Shown piece after piece: positions 25,075 through 33,178 of a stretch of 64,000 nucleotides of DNA (its first letter is position 1; the number at the start of each line of letters is the position of its first letter). The stretch is from Streptomyces megasporus (GTDB taxonomy: Bacteria; Actinomycetota; Actinomycetes; Streptomycetales; Streptomycetaceae), in NCBI RefSeq assembly GCF_000718985.1, contig NZ_JODL01000004.1, positions 62,001-126,000 on the forward strand. Direction: 5' to 3'. The notes beneath the pieces are model-generated. The model searched no databases. It was not told where the DNA came from and saw only the letters and a list, made by a program, of their open reading frames with translations. Both the position numbers and the translations under genes were made by a program.

Positions 25075-25566
25075 ATGACCACCACCGACCCCGTGCCGAC
25101 CGTCGGACGTGTCCCCGCACCACCGGCCCGCGTGGCCCTGACGGCGATCCGTGTGCTTCCGGGGCGTCCCTGCGTGGACGGCGCCTGGTGGCCCCGCTCC
25201 CGTGATCTCTCCCGTGAACTCCCCGCCCTGACGGACGCGCTGGACGACGGCTGGGGACGTGTCACCCGCGTCACCGTCGATCCGACCCGCTGGCCCGTCG
25301 TCCCGCGCATGGTGCGCGTCACCGGGCGCACGGTGCGTGTCGGGTGGTTCCTGGACGAGCGCCACCCGTACGAGCTGATCCTGCTCTCCCACGCCGCCGG
25401 CCGCTGTGAACTGCTGGTGATCCCACCGGAGACGACGGGCTCGACGGCCGGTTGGCCGGCGCCCGTCGCGGGGGCCTTGGACCGGGAGCCGAGGACGGCC
25501 GGTGGGACTCTCCCGCCGCGTCCGACCGAGATCGAACACCGAACGCAGAGGCCGCAGCAGACGTAG
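25075..25566 (+). CDS. DUF5994-like hypothetical protein
   Basis: A 163-aa soluble protein with the pattern of the DUF5994 family common in Streptomyces: PARVALTAIRVLPGRPCVDGAWWPRSRDLSRELPALTDALDDGWGRVTRVTVDPTRW, then GRTVRVGWFLDERHPYELILLSHAAGRCELLVIPPET. No catalytic motif is visible. GGAGGCGGG precedes the ATG at 25075. The 62-aa membrane protein gene follows after 23 bp and may be cotranscribed. Confidence 0.7.
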   Translation: MTTTDPVPTVGRVPAPPARVALTAIRVLPGRPCVDGAWWPRSRDLSRELPALTDALDDGWGRVTRVTVDPTRWPVVPRMVRVTGRTVRVGWFLDERHPYELILLSHAAGRCELLVIPPETTGSTAGWPAPVAGALDREPRTAGGTLPPRPTEIEHRTQRPQQT

Positions 25567-25589
25567 CGGTCGCAGAGGCTGTGAGGACC

Positions 25590-25778
25590 ATGGAAATCGT
25601 CATCACCGTGGCAGTGATCATCGGGATGATCATGCTCGGCGCCCTCGTGATCCACCGGCTCAACGTCCAGCACGGTGAACGGATCACGGCCTTCCGCTAC
25701 AGCGACGCCGCGCCCACGCCCGGTGGGCGCGGCAGGAAGTCGAAGCGGTGGCGCCCCACCGGCGGGCATCGCGAATGA
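25590..25778 (+). CDS. Small single-pass membrane protein
   Basis: A 62-aa protein with one N-terminal hydrophobic segment (residues 2-22, EIVITVAVIIGMIMLGALVIH) and a basic tail (GRGRKSKRWRPTGGHRE), suggesting an inner-membrane anchor with a cytoplasmic tail. GAGG directly precedes the ATG. It follows the DUF5994-like gene. No family recognised. Confidence 0.5.
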   Translation: MEIVITVAVIIGMIMLGALVIHRLNVQHGERITAFRYSDAAPTPGGRGRKSKRWRPTGGHRE

Positions 25779-25849
25779 CGCGGACTCGTCCCGGCCTTCC
25801 GTAAAAGGCGCGGCGCTCGGTCGCGCCCCGTACGGGCCGGTGATCAGCC

Positions 25850-26240
25850 GGTCGGGAACTCCCGGGACACCGAGGGCGCGCCGGCGGGTCGCCGACCATC
25901 CACCGCGTCGACTCCGCGCGGGGACACACGTCCGCGTCCGCGAGTTCGACGCGGCGAAGTCCGCGCCGGGCGAGGACACGGGCCGCCCACCGGTCGATTC
26001 GTAGGCGGCGTTGTCGAGGACGGCGTTGTCGAGAATGACGTGCGGCAGGTTGGCGGGCACGGAAAGGCGCCGAGGACGAGCGAGGGCTCGTCGCGGTGCT
26101 CGGTCGGACAGCCCGGTGGCGCGGTCCGTGTGGCCCACGGCGTGGCTCGGGACGCTCGGGCGGGACCGCAGGGCGCCGCCGGGTTCCCGTACGCGCCGAG
26201 GGCGTCGGCGCGCGACCGGTCCCCGACGAGGGTGTCATGG
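25850..26240 (-). pseudogene. Possible decayed gene downstream of the PdxH-like gene
   Basis: No intact gene fits this 473-bp gap (25779-26251), but coding-like sequence with high third-position GC switches frame at least twice on the minus strand. The pieces are DTLVGDRSRADALGAYGNPA, then EHRDEPSLVLGAFP, then VPANLPHVILDNAVLDNAAYES, then RWAARVLARRGLRRVELADAD. A strong GAGGAGGG-ATG start stands at 26238. The 15-bp direct repeat CGGCGTTGTCGAG at 26003-26032 lies inside. I cannot name the ancestral protein. Confidence 0.3.
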
Positions 26241-26251
26241 GGCCCTCCTCC

Positions 26252-26908
26252 TCAGGGCCACAGCAGTTCGTGCCGCCAGGCGCCGCCGGCGTCCCTGCGG
26301 TACCGCACACGGTGGTGGACACGGTCCACGCTCGCCTCCCAGAACTCCACCTCGGTGGGGGTGATCGCGTAGAGCGTCCAGCTCGGCGGGCACGGCACCT
26401 GGTCCGGGTAGCGCGCGTCGAGGCGCTCGAACTCGTCGAACGCGGTTCGACGGTCGGGCAGTGGGCCCGGTCGGTGCAGGTGGGCGGAGAGCCGGGAGCC
26501 GCGTCCCCGTTCGGCGAAGTCCCGTTCGGAGGCGTCCCGGTCCTGGCCGGAAGCCACCCCCACGATCCGCACCTGCCGACCGGTGACGGGCCAGTGGAAG
26601 TGGGCGGCGACATGCGGATTCGACGCGATGTCAATTCCCTTCCGACTGTCGGAAGGGGTGGCGAAAAAAAGACGGTCGGCGTCGATGTCCTTCACCAGCA
26701 GGACCCGGCTCGACGGAATTCCCTCGGCATTGACCGTGCACAGGCTCATCGCGTGCGGTTCCGGTTGTCCGGCCTCGTGCGCCGCGAGGATCCACTCGGC
26801 CACCGTCGGCACGGGATTCTCGGGCGGCTCGGAGTCCTTGGAATCCTCCCGCTCCACGTGCGCGAAGACGGGAATCCTTCTGAGCCTGTCGCGCATTGTT
26901 TCGGTCAT
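26252..26908 (-). CDS. Pyridoxamine-phosphate-oxidase-fold FMN protein (PdxH/PhzG-like)
   Basis: A 218-aa split-barrel flavin protein, the same length as E. coli PdxH. The FMN region is AMSLCTVNAEGIPSSRVLLVKDIDADRLFFATPSDSRKGIDIASNPHVAAHFHWP, then RQVRIVGVASGQDRDASERDF and RGSRLSAHLHRPG. It ends RHELLWP instead of the RLAP-type end of true PdxH, so PhzG-like or another oxidase is as likely as vitamin B6 synthesis. The ATG at 26908 has AGGAGC; the 27-codon extension upstream lacks one. Its surroundings on both sides look degraded, so it may be a survivor of a lost cluster. Confidence 0.75.
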   Translation of the reverse strand: MTETMRDRLRRIPVFAHVEREDSKDSEPPENPVPTVAEWILAAHEAGQPEPHAMSLCTVNAEGIPSSRVLLVKDIDADRLFFATPSDSRKGIDIASNPHVAAHFHWPVTGRQVRIVGVASGQDRDASERDFAERGRGSRLSAHLHRPGPLPDRRTAFDEFERLDARYPDQVPCPPSWTLYAITPTEVEFWEASVDRVHHRVRYRRDAGGAWRHELLWP

Positions 26909-28047
26909 GCTTCGAGCTCCTGCCCTTTCGTGCGGGTTTTCTTGAAGGTGCCCGGACGGCACGTGCTTTTCCGGGAAGGCCGATTCCAAGGGTGCGCCGG
27001 TCCGGGGAATTCTCCGCGCGACGCCGGTTCAGGCGGCCGGCGCGGTGCGCACGGCGACGGCGCCGGTGGAGTCGGCGTCACCGGTGACGGTGCCGATGGG
27101 CAGCCGGCCGGTGGGGCCATGCGATCTCCTCACGTCCTGGACGACCTGCGCCGAACCGGCCCGGAAGGCGGCGCGGCACCGGCACCGACGCCGGGCGGGA
27201 ACGGTCGGGCCGCCCGGGAGAGTCGCTCATTCGATCCGGGCTTGGCACCGAAGAGCACGACATGTGTCCACGGAATTCCGATCCGGGTCGAATTGGCCGG
27301 GAACTCCACACCACCGCCGGTCACCGAACAACGGAAGTACGTTTTATCGACAGACGGGAACATACCGGTTCAGTACGCCGAACGGACAACGCTTTCATCC
27401 TTCTCGACGGGTCGTGAGGATGTCAAGAAGAACGTTGAACTCGGCCGCCCCCGTCATTCACGCCGGTATCCTCTTGCATCCCCCCCCTCTCCCGCCCCAC
27501 AAGGGTCTGCTCACGATACCTCGCCGCCTCGCGGTGCGCGGTTTTTCCGCGTCCGGACATGTTCACCAATGCCGGCAACAGCGGCCGATCCGCGTTTCAC
27601 ACCTCGCCGAGAGCCACCACGTCACCGGTGGCGAACGAGCTTCTCGCTGCCGCCACCCACGCGGCCGCGACCCACGCGACCGGGCACCGGGCCGGCCGAC
27701 CGAGGTCGGGGCAGGACCGGCATCGCGGCCTTCTTCCTGCTCACGGCGGCCACCACCGCGGCGCTCGACCTCCCGGTCGGACGGCGCCCGCCGGCAGTGC
27801 CCGTGAAAGACCGGTGTCCGTCCGCGGGCGCGTGCGCTCCGACGCCTGTACCGGTGATGAGCGGGTAAGCGTCAAGCCGGGAACGGAACGACCTGACGGC
27901 TCGTCACAGACGTCGGTATCGGGGCGACACGGGCCCGGCCGGAGGTGGTCGCACGTGGCGGAACCCGCGCATCCGCCGCCCCTCCACGGCCTGCCCTGTC
28001 GCCTGCGAGAATGCGGGTCGAAGGCCCACCTGGTAGGGAGCCAGCCC
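26909..28047. other. 1.1-kb gap with coding-like fragments and an AT-richer stretch
   Basis: No intact recognisable gene. On the minus strand a fragment with about 90% GC at third positions ends at about 27028 (GSAQVVQDVRRSHGPTGRLP...TAPAA), cut off upstream by a stop. A second frame, 27130-27363, reads WTHVVLFGAKPGSNERLS and is then lost. Also on the minus strand, a 71-codon frame (26905-27120) starts behind a good GAGGAG site and overlaps the PdxH-like start as ATGA, but its codon usage is poor. From about 27230 to 27480 the DNA is AT-richer than average. The rest up to the acyltransferase shows nothing clear. Confidence 0.35.
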
Positions 28048-28779
28048 ATGTTCTACAACGTGCTCAAGTACGTCCTGTTGGGGCCGCTGCTGCGGCTGCT
28101 GTTCAGGCCCCGGATCGAGGGGCTGGAGCACGTTCCGGAGGAGGGCGCGGCCATCGTCGCCGGGAATCACCTGTCGTTCTCCGACCACTTCCTGATGCCC
28201 GCGATCCTCAAGCGGCGCATCACCTTCCTCGCCAAGGCGGAGTACTTCACCGGTCCGGGGCTGAAGGGCCGGTTGACCGCGGCGTTCTTCCGCAGCGTGG
28301 GGCAGATCCCGGTGGACCGTTCGGGTCGCGGCGCCGGCCGGGCGGCGATCGACGAGGGCCTGAAGGTGCTGGGCCGGGGCGAGTTGCTCGGCATCTACCC
28401 CGAGGGCACCCGATCGCACGACGGACGGCTGTACCGGGGCCGGACCGGGGTCGCCGTCATGGCGCTCCGGGCGGGGGTGCCGGTGGTCCCGTGCGCCATG
28501 GTCGGCACGTTCGAGATCCAGCCGCCGGGCCGGCGGCTGCCGAAGATCGGCCGGGTGACCATCCGCTTCGGCGCCCCTCTGGACTTCTCGCGCTTCGCGG
28601 GGATGGACGGTGACCGCACGGTGCTCCGCGCGGTCACCGACGAGATCATGTACGCGATCATGAACCTGTCCGGCCAGGAGTACGTGGACCTGTACGCCCC
28701 CGACGCCAAGGCCGCGCAGGCCGCGGCCCGCAGGAGCGGCGACGGCTCCGAAGCGGCGCCCGGGAACGCCGCGCCCTGA
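28048..28779 (+). CDS. plsC: 1-acyl-sn-glycerol-3-phosphate acyltransferase (PlsC family)
   Basis: A 243-aa membrane-associated acyltransferase that would make phosphatidic acid in phospholipid synthesis. The HX4D catalytic motif is seen in GNHLSFSDHFLMP (His42-Asp47), the substrate motif is YPEGTRSHDGRLYRGRTG, and the VPVVPCAMVGT block closes the domain. The N-terminal helix LKYVLLGPLLRLLF may embed in the membrane. The ATG at 28048 has GGGAG; a long frame upstream of it is not coding. Streptomyces have several paralogues, so the acyl preference is open. Confidence 0.88.
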   Translation: MFYNVLKYVLLGPLLRLLFRPRIEGLEHVPEEGAAIVAGNHLSFSDHFLMPAILKRRITFLAKAEYFTGPGLKGRLTAAFFRSVGQIPVDRSGRGAGRAAIDEGLKVLGRGELLGIYPEGTRSHDGRLYRGRTGVAVMALRAGVPVVPCAMVGTFEIQPPGRRLPKIGRVTIRFGAPLDFSRFAGMDGDRTVLRAVTDEIMYAIMNLSGQEYVDLYAPDAKAAQAAARRSGDGSEAAPGNAAP

Positions 28780-28917
28780 GCCCCCGTTCGCACGGTCCCG
28801 GCCCGCTTCCCGATCCACGCCCCCGTCCGCGGTCCGCCGGCGGTCGCCGCGCCATGGGCGACCGGACGACGGCGGCGCGCCGCCCGGCCGCGCCGTCCCG
28901 TCCCCTCACACGCCTCG

Positions 28918-29223
28918 TTACACGCCTCGATGGCCGGGACGCCGGTCTCCGGCGGGCGGACCGGGGTGGTGGGCGGCGATGCCGAAGCGTCCCCGTTCGC
29001 CCGGAGCGGACGGCACCTCCCGCACGGCCGAGACGGTGCTGATCACCTCGTCCTGCGCCGGCGTCTCCTGCTTCTCCAGTCGTTCCAGGTCAGCGGCGGT
29101 GACCAGGGCCACCAACGGCTTCCCGTGACGGGTCACCACCACCCGCTCCCCGCCGTACACCACTCGGTTGATCAGGTCGGCGAGCTCCGCGCGGGCTTGC
29201 GTGACCGGAATTTCGTAGGCCAT
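28918..29223 (-). CDS. Phd/YefM-family antitoxin, without a toxin gene beside it
   Basis: A 101-aa DNA-binding antitoxin: [50 protein letters not shown] is the complete Phd/YefM fold. The tail after residue 50, normally the toxin-neutralising part, is low in predicted structure and ends in Pro/Gly/Arg-rich sequence. No toxin gene of the Doc, YoeB or RelE kind follows; only 138 bp separate it from plsC on the other strand. It is divergent from a ClpP paralogue gene. The shared region carries a YefM-type operator array, so autoregulation and control of clpP are likely. Confidence 0.85.
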   Translation of the reverse strand: MAYEIPVTQARAELADLINRVVYGGERVVVTRHGKPLVALVTAADLERLEKQETPAQDEVISTVSAVREVPSAPGERGRFGIAAHHPGPPAGDRRPGHRGV

Positions 29224-29241
29224 GCTCCCAGCATAAACATA

Positions 29242-29265
29242 CGTACATCCTGTACATTTCGTACG
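29242..29265. promoter_or_regulatory. Triple GTAC operator array between antitoxin gene and clpP
   Basis: Three hexamers CGTACA (29242), TGTACA (29251) and CGTACG (29260) have their GTAC cores exactly 9 bp apart. YefM-YoeB operators are known to be built on TGTACA. The array lies 19 bp upstream of the antitoxin start, where bound protein would block its promoter. Confidence 0.6.
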
Positions 29266-29309
29266 TAAGCCCGTCCGGCCTGCCCACCGGACCGACGAGG
29301 GGACCCGCC

Positions 29310-29945
29310 ATGGACAGCCCGATCGCCCGCCACGTCCTGCCCGAGCTCACCGAGCGCACCGCCTACGGGGCCCGGACTCTGGACCCGTACTCCAAGTTGT
29401 TGGAGGAACGCATCGTCTTCCTGGGCACACAGATCGACGACGCCTCCGCCAACGACGTCATGGCCCAGTTCATGCACCTGGAGCACGCCGCCCCGGAGCG
29501 GGACATCTCGCTCTACATCAACTCCCCCGGCGGCTCCTTCACCGCGATGACCGCGATCTACGACACGATGCGGTTCGTCTCCTGCGACGTCGAGACCGTC
29601 TGCCTGGGCCAGGCCGCCTCCGCCGCGGCCGTGCTGCTCGCGGCGGGCACCCCCGGCAAGCGCCTGGTCCTGCCCGGCTCGCGCGTGCTGATCCACCAGC
29701 CCTCCCTCGCCGAACCGGCCCAGGGGCGGATCCACGACCTGGAGATCCACGCCCGGGAGGCGCTGCGCACCCGCGAGAAACTGGAGGAGATGCTCGCCCT
29801 GCACACGGGCCGGTCCGTGGAGCGCGTCCGGCAGGACATCGAACGGAACCTGTTCCTCGACGCCCAGGGCGCGGTGGCCTACGGACTCGCGGACCGGCTG
29901 ACGGTGGGGCGCAAGGGTTCCCGCACCGCGCGCGCGGCCGGGTGA
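29310..29945 (+). CDS. clpP: ATP-dependent Clp protease proteolytic subunit, single paralogue (ClpP5-like)
   Basis: A 211-aa ClpP with an intact catalytic triad by motif: Ser104 in [12 protein letters not shown], His129 in SRVLIHQP and Asp176 in [10 protein letters not shown]. The oxyanion region [18 protein letters not shown] is normal. The usual GQAASMGA is here GQAASAAA, which distinguishes it from the main ClpP1. Streptomyces have five ClpPs, the main ones in pairs; this one stands alone, as clpP5 does. GAGGGG precedes the ATG. It overlaps the next gene by GTGA and shares its promoter region with the antitoxin. Confidence 0.88.
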   Translation: MDSPIARHVLPELTERTAYGARTLDPYSKLLEERIVFLGTQIDDASANDVMAQFMHLEHAAPERDISLYINSPGGSFTAMTAIYDTMRFVSCDVETVCLGQAASAAAVLLAAGTPGKRLVLPGSRVLIHQPSLAEPAQGRIHDLEIHAREALRTREKLEEMLALHTGRSVERVRQDIERNLFLDAQGAVAYGLADRLTVGRKGSRTARAAG

Positions 29946-30295
29946 GCGACCGGCGAGAGGAGTCGTGGGCCGTGCTGCCTCCCGAACTGCCGCCCCTGCC
30001 CGCCCTGACCCGGGCCGAGGGCGAACTGATCGACCGCTACCTGGAGGTGGTCGACCTGCTGGCCCGGATCAATCCGGCCCGGGGGCGCGACACCTACGGG
30101 GCCCTGCGGGCCGCCCAGGCGCTGGTCGGCCGGGCGACCGCGCTGCGGGACGCGCTGGCCGTGATGCACGAGCGCGGTGAAGCCGAGATCCACGCGGCCA
30201 CTCTGACGCGGGCCCTGCGCGTCCTGGACGGCCCACGCCGCACGTCCCTGGTCGCGCCGCCGCCCGAGCCGGAGGGCCGGCCCGGCGGCGCGTGA
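29942..30295 (+). CDS. Hypothetical protein coupled to clpP
   Basis: A 117-aa protein whose GTG overlaps the clpP stop codon, so the two are translated together. The middle is helical ([76 protein letters not shown]), with Pro-rich ends. There is no membrane segment or known motif. The coupling suggests a role linked to this protease, for example as an adaptor; that is only inference. Confidence 0.65.
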   Translation: MSDRREESWAVLPPELPPLPALTRAEGELIDRYLEVVDLLARINPARGRDTYGALRAAQALVGRATALRDALAVMHERGEAEIHAATLTRALRVLDGPRRTSLVAPPPEPEGRPGGA

Positions 30296-30353
30296 GCGGA
30301 ACCCACCGGCCCGGCGGCGCGTGAGCCGGCGGCGCGAGGGCACCCCGCACCCC

Positions 30354-30881
30354 ATGAGTGACGACCGCCCGCGCGGCGACCGCCGTGAGACGCCCCTGGA
30401 GCGCGACGACCGCAACTTCGTCGAGCTGCTGCAGGAGCTGCGGGTCATCCAGACCGGCGTCCAGATCCTCTTCGCCTTCCTGCTCACGCTCGCCTTCACC
30501 CAGCGCTTCCACGAGCTGGACGCGGTGCAGCGCGGCACCTACGTCACGACGCTGCTGCTGGCCGTCGTCGCGTCCGTCCTCTTCACGGCCCCGGCCGCGC
30601 TGCACCGGGCGCTGTTCCGGCGGGGGGTGAAGCGGCTGCTGGTCGAGGTGTCCTCACGGCTGGCCGCCGCCGGGCTGGTGGTGCTCTCCCTCACCCTGAC
30701 CGGGGCGGTGCTGCTGGTGGCCGACGTGGTGCTGGGGCGGGCGGCGGGCATCACGGTGGGGGCGTGCGTGCTCGCCTTCTGCGCGGTGATGTGGGCCCTG
30801 CTCCCCCTGGGAATCCGGCGGTTCAGAACAGGGGGTCGCACAGCAGGGCGACCCCCAGGCCCGTCAGCAGGAGGCCGGTAA
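30354..30881 (+). CDS. DUF6328-like small membrane protein
   Basis: A 175-aa protein with a charged N-terminus (RRETPLERDDRNFVELLQELRVIQTGVQILFAFLLTLAFTQRF) and about four hydrophobic segments. The pattern is the DUF6328 family, common in actinobacteria and without known function. I prefer the ATG at 30354 because family members start MSDxR; a GTG at 30321 is also open. Its last 59 bp overlap the end of the convergent LysE-type gene. Confidence 0.72.
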   Translation: MSDDRPRGDRRETPLERDDRNFVELLQELRVIQTGVQILFAFLLTLAFTQRFHELDAVQRGTYVTTLLLAVVASVLFTAPAALHRALFRRGVKRLLVEVSSRLAAAGLVVLSLTLTGAVLLVADVVLGRAAGITVGACVLAFCAVMWALLPLGIRRFRTGGRTAGRPPGPSAGGR

Positions 30882-31440
30882 GCCCGTCGAGCACACGGAC
30901 GACACGGGGGCGGCGCAGCAGACCGCCGAGCCGGTCCACCAGCAGGGCCACGGCGGGGAACCACAGCAGCGCCAGGAGCACCACCAGTCCCGCCAACAGG
31001 GCGGTGCGCGGCAGTACGGGCTGTCCGTCGGGGACGAACTGCGGGAGGAGGGCGAGGAAGAGCACCGGCGCCTTGGGGTTGAGCACGTTGGTGAGGAAAC
31101 CCTCGCGCAGCCCGCGCGCGGTCGCCCGCGGCTCGGATCCCGCCCGCCCGGCCGGGGCGCGCAGCGCGCCGGCCAGCGCGCGGACGCCCAGGTACAGCAG
31201 GTAGGCGCCGCCGGCCAGCCGCAGGGCCTGTAACAGGGCGGGCACGGCCACCAGGATCGCGGCCACCCCGGCGACCGCGAGCGCGGTGTGCACCAACAGA
31301 CCGCCCGCGACTCCGAGGGCGGCGGCGAGTCCGGCCCGGCGGGAGTCCAGCGCGTTGCGTACCACGACGGTGAAGTCGGCGCCGGGCAGGGCGACCATGC
31401 CCGCCGCGACCCCGGTGAAGGCGACCAGGTGTGTGTCCAT
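30823..31440 (-). CDS. LysE-family amino-acid exporter
   Basis: A 205-aa membrane translocator (RhtB/LysE type) with about six hydrophobic segments. The family start VAFTGVAAGMVALPGADFTVVVRNAL is clear (PGPD-like motif as PGAD), as is LNPKAPVLFLALLPQF. Such proteins export amino acids or related metabolites. Either the ATG at 31440 or one three codons upstream may be used. It is divergent from a LysR regulator 73 bp away, the arrangement of lysE/lysG. Confidence 0.85.
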   Translation of the reverse strand: MDTHLVAFTGVAAGMVALPGADFTVVVRNALDSRRAGLAAALGVAGGLLVHTALAVAGVAAILVAVPALLQALRLAGGAYLLYLGVRALAGALRAPAGRAGSEPRATARGLREGFLTNVLNPKAPVLFLALLPQFVPDGQPVLPRTALLAGLVVLLALLWFPAVALLVDRLGGLLRRPRVVRVLDGLTGLLLTGLGVALLCDPLF

Positions 31441-31512
31441 GCTCCTCATCCTGGCCGGGGCCGGCCTGCGACGGGTATGGAGAATGTTCCGGGCCTGCGT
31501 TAAGAACTCCTT

Positions 31513-32427
31513 ATGTACGATCCGACACGGCTGGCCGCCCTGGTCGCGGTCGCCGAGGCCGGCTCGATCACTCGGGCCGCCGCCCGGCTTGGCTACACCG
31601 CGTCCGCGCTCTCCCAGCAGCTCGCCAAACTCGAGCGGGAGGCGGGCGCCGCGCTGCTGGTGCGCCACCGTCACGGCACCCGGCTGACGGCCGCCGGCGA
31701 GCTCCTCGCCGCACGGGCGCGGCGGGTGCTCGACGAACTGGATCGGGCACGGTACGAACTGGCCGCCCTGACCGGCCTGTCGGGCGGCCGGTTGCGCGTG
31801 GGCACCTTCATGACGGCGGGGACGCACGTCCTGCCGCCGGTGCTGAGCGCCTTCCGGCGGGCGCATCCCGACGTCGAGTTGAGCGTCGTGGAGTTCGAGC
31901 CGCCCTCCGGGGTGGAGGCGGTGGCCCGGGGCGAGGTGGATCTGGCCCTCACCCACACCTACCGGCCGGGTCCGGTGGCGGCGCCGCCGGCGGGAGTACG
32001 GCTGGAGACGCTGCTGACCGAGGAGTTGGTGCTGGTCACGGCACCGGGGCACGCGCTGTCGGCGGGGGCGGGGCGGTTGCCGCTCACCGAGTTGGCCGGC
32101 CTGCCCCTGATCAGCAGCGCGCCCGTGAACTCCCACCGGCGCGAGGTGGAGGCGGAGTTGGCCCGGGCGGGCGCGAGCGTGGCGGTGCGCTGCGAGACAC
32201 CGGGGTACGTGCTGGTGTGCGCGCTGGTCAGCGCGGCGCTGGGGGTGGCCGTCGTGCCGGAGATGACGGCCTCGGTGGCGGTGACCCCGTTGGGGACGCG
32301 GCGGCTGGGACCGCCGGAGTTGGGGCGCACGATCTCGGTGGCCTACCGCGGCGGGGAGCGTTCCCCGGCGGCGGACACGCTGCGGGCGCTGCTGCGTGGT
32401 GGCTTCGCCCGCAAAGGAGCGGGCTGA
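31513..32427 (+). CDS. LysR-family regulator
   Basis: A 304-aa regulator with an N-terminal winged helix (RLAALVAVAEAGSITRAAARLGYTASALSQQLAKLEREAGAALLVRH, residues 6-52) and a periplasmic-binding-like effector domain (LRVGTFMTAGTHVLPPVLSAFRRAHPDVELSVVE). It is divergent from the LysE-type exporter, which it probably activates in response to the exported amino acid. The effector is unknown. Confidence 0.87.
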   Translation: MYDPTRLAALVAVAEAGSITRAAARLGYTASALSQQLAKLEREAGAALLVRHRHGTRLTAAGELLAARARRVLDELDRARYELAALTGLSGGRLRVGTFMTAGTHVLPPVLSAFRRAHPDVELSVVEFEPPSGVEAVARGEVDLALTHTYRPGPVAAPPAGVRLETLLTEELVLVTAPGHALSAGAGRLPLTELAGLPLISSAPVNSHRREVEAELARAGASVAVRCETPGYVLVCALVSAALGVAVVPEMTASVAVTPLGTRRLGPPELGRTISVAYRGGERSPAADTLRALLRGGFARKGAG

Positions 32428-32491
32428 TCCGGGGACACGCGGGCCGGCACGGTCGGGTCCGACACGGTGTGGGCGCGTGGGCGCGTCCGGA

Positions 32492-32929
32492 TCAGGACGG
32501 CGGGGGCCGCAGGGGCAGCGTGATCAGGACGGTCTTCCCACCCTCGGCGGTGGGTTCGACGGTGAGGCCGCCGCCCAGTTCGGCGGTGAGGCCGCGGATG
32601 ATGACCATTCCGCGGCCGTTGTCCTGCCGGACGGCGGCGGGCAGCCGCCGGGGCTGGTTCGGATCGCTGTCGGTCACCCCGACCCGGAGCGTCTCGTCGC
32701 GCTCCAGCCGGACGTCGACGGTGAAGACGGGCGACCGGCCGGAGGTGTGCAGGACGGCGTTGGCGGCCAATTCGGAGACGATCAGTCGGATGGCGTCCGC
32801 CAGCTCGTTCCGGCCGGCTCCGCCCGCGATGCCCCACTCGGCGAGGACGTCCGTGACGTATCTGCGCGCGATGGTGACCGATGCCGGGGCGCTGAGGAGG
32901 GTGACGGACGCTTCTTGATGGTCTGCCAT
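32492..32929 (-). CDS. ATP-binding anti-sigma-like protein
   Basis: A 145-aa HATPase_c_2 protein, the second in this window. N-box: DAIRLIVSELAANAVLHTSG; G1: VGVTDSDPNQPRRLP (the usual DxGxG is DSDPN, so degenerate); G2: QDNGRGMVIIRGLTAELGG. RsbW-like fold; partner unknown. The altered G1 motif may weaken ATP binding. It lies between a LysR gene and bioF with no obvious link to either. Confidence 0.78.
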   Translation of the reverse strand: MADHQEASVTLLSAPASVTIARRYVTDVLAEWGIAGGAGRNELADAIRLIVSELAANAVLHTSGRSPVFTVDVRLERDETLRVGVTDSDPNQPRRLPAAVRQDNGRGMVIIRGLTAELGGGLTVEPTAEGGKTVLITLPLRPPPS

Positions 32930-33124
32930 GGCGAGCTTCGTCCCTTTCCCATCGGGGCGGGACTCCGGCGCGGTGCCGGGCGTGTGGAGGCGGGACCGCC
33001 CACGGATGGCTGCTGCGCGTCAGAGTGCCATCACATGGACTCCGATACGGCCGTTACCCCGACTTGTGCCGTTTTCTGTAACCCGAAGCGGTGAACTCCG
33101 CGTGGGGCGCGTGGTGTTGACCCA

Positions 33125-33178
33125 CCCGCCCCGATCAGCCCACCCGCCCCGATCGGCCCGTCGGCCCCGATCGGCCCG
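33125..33178. repeat. 18-bp tandem repeat at the bioF 3' end
   Basis: Three imperfect copies of an 18-bp GC-rich unit (33125, 33143, 33161) run through the last codons of bioF and past its stop. Within the gene they encode the repeated tail PTGRSGPTGRSG. Confidence 0.65.

Noticed and set aside
21596..25123. Very long open frame on the minus strand across arsO and the phosphatase
   Set aside because: It is antisense to two genes with recognisable domains; its Gly/Val/Gln-rich product shows no fold and is a by-product of high-GC codon bias.
26252..26908. Phenazine biosynthesis cluster, suggested by the PhzG-like gene
   Set aside because: No other phz-type gene is present, and the flanks contain only fragments I cannot identify.
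26096..27868. 590-codon plus-strand frame through the PdxH-like gene and the following gap
   Set aside because: Antisense to a recognisable flavin protein in its first half and without start signals or motifs in the second.
28780..28917. Toxin gene next to the Phd/YefM antitoxin
   Set aside because: Only 138 bp are available downstream and they hold no toxin-like frame; the plus-strand neighbour is plsC.
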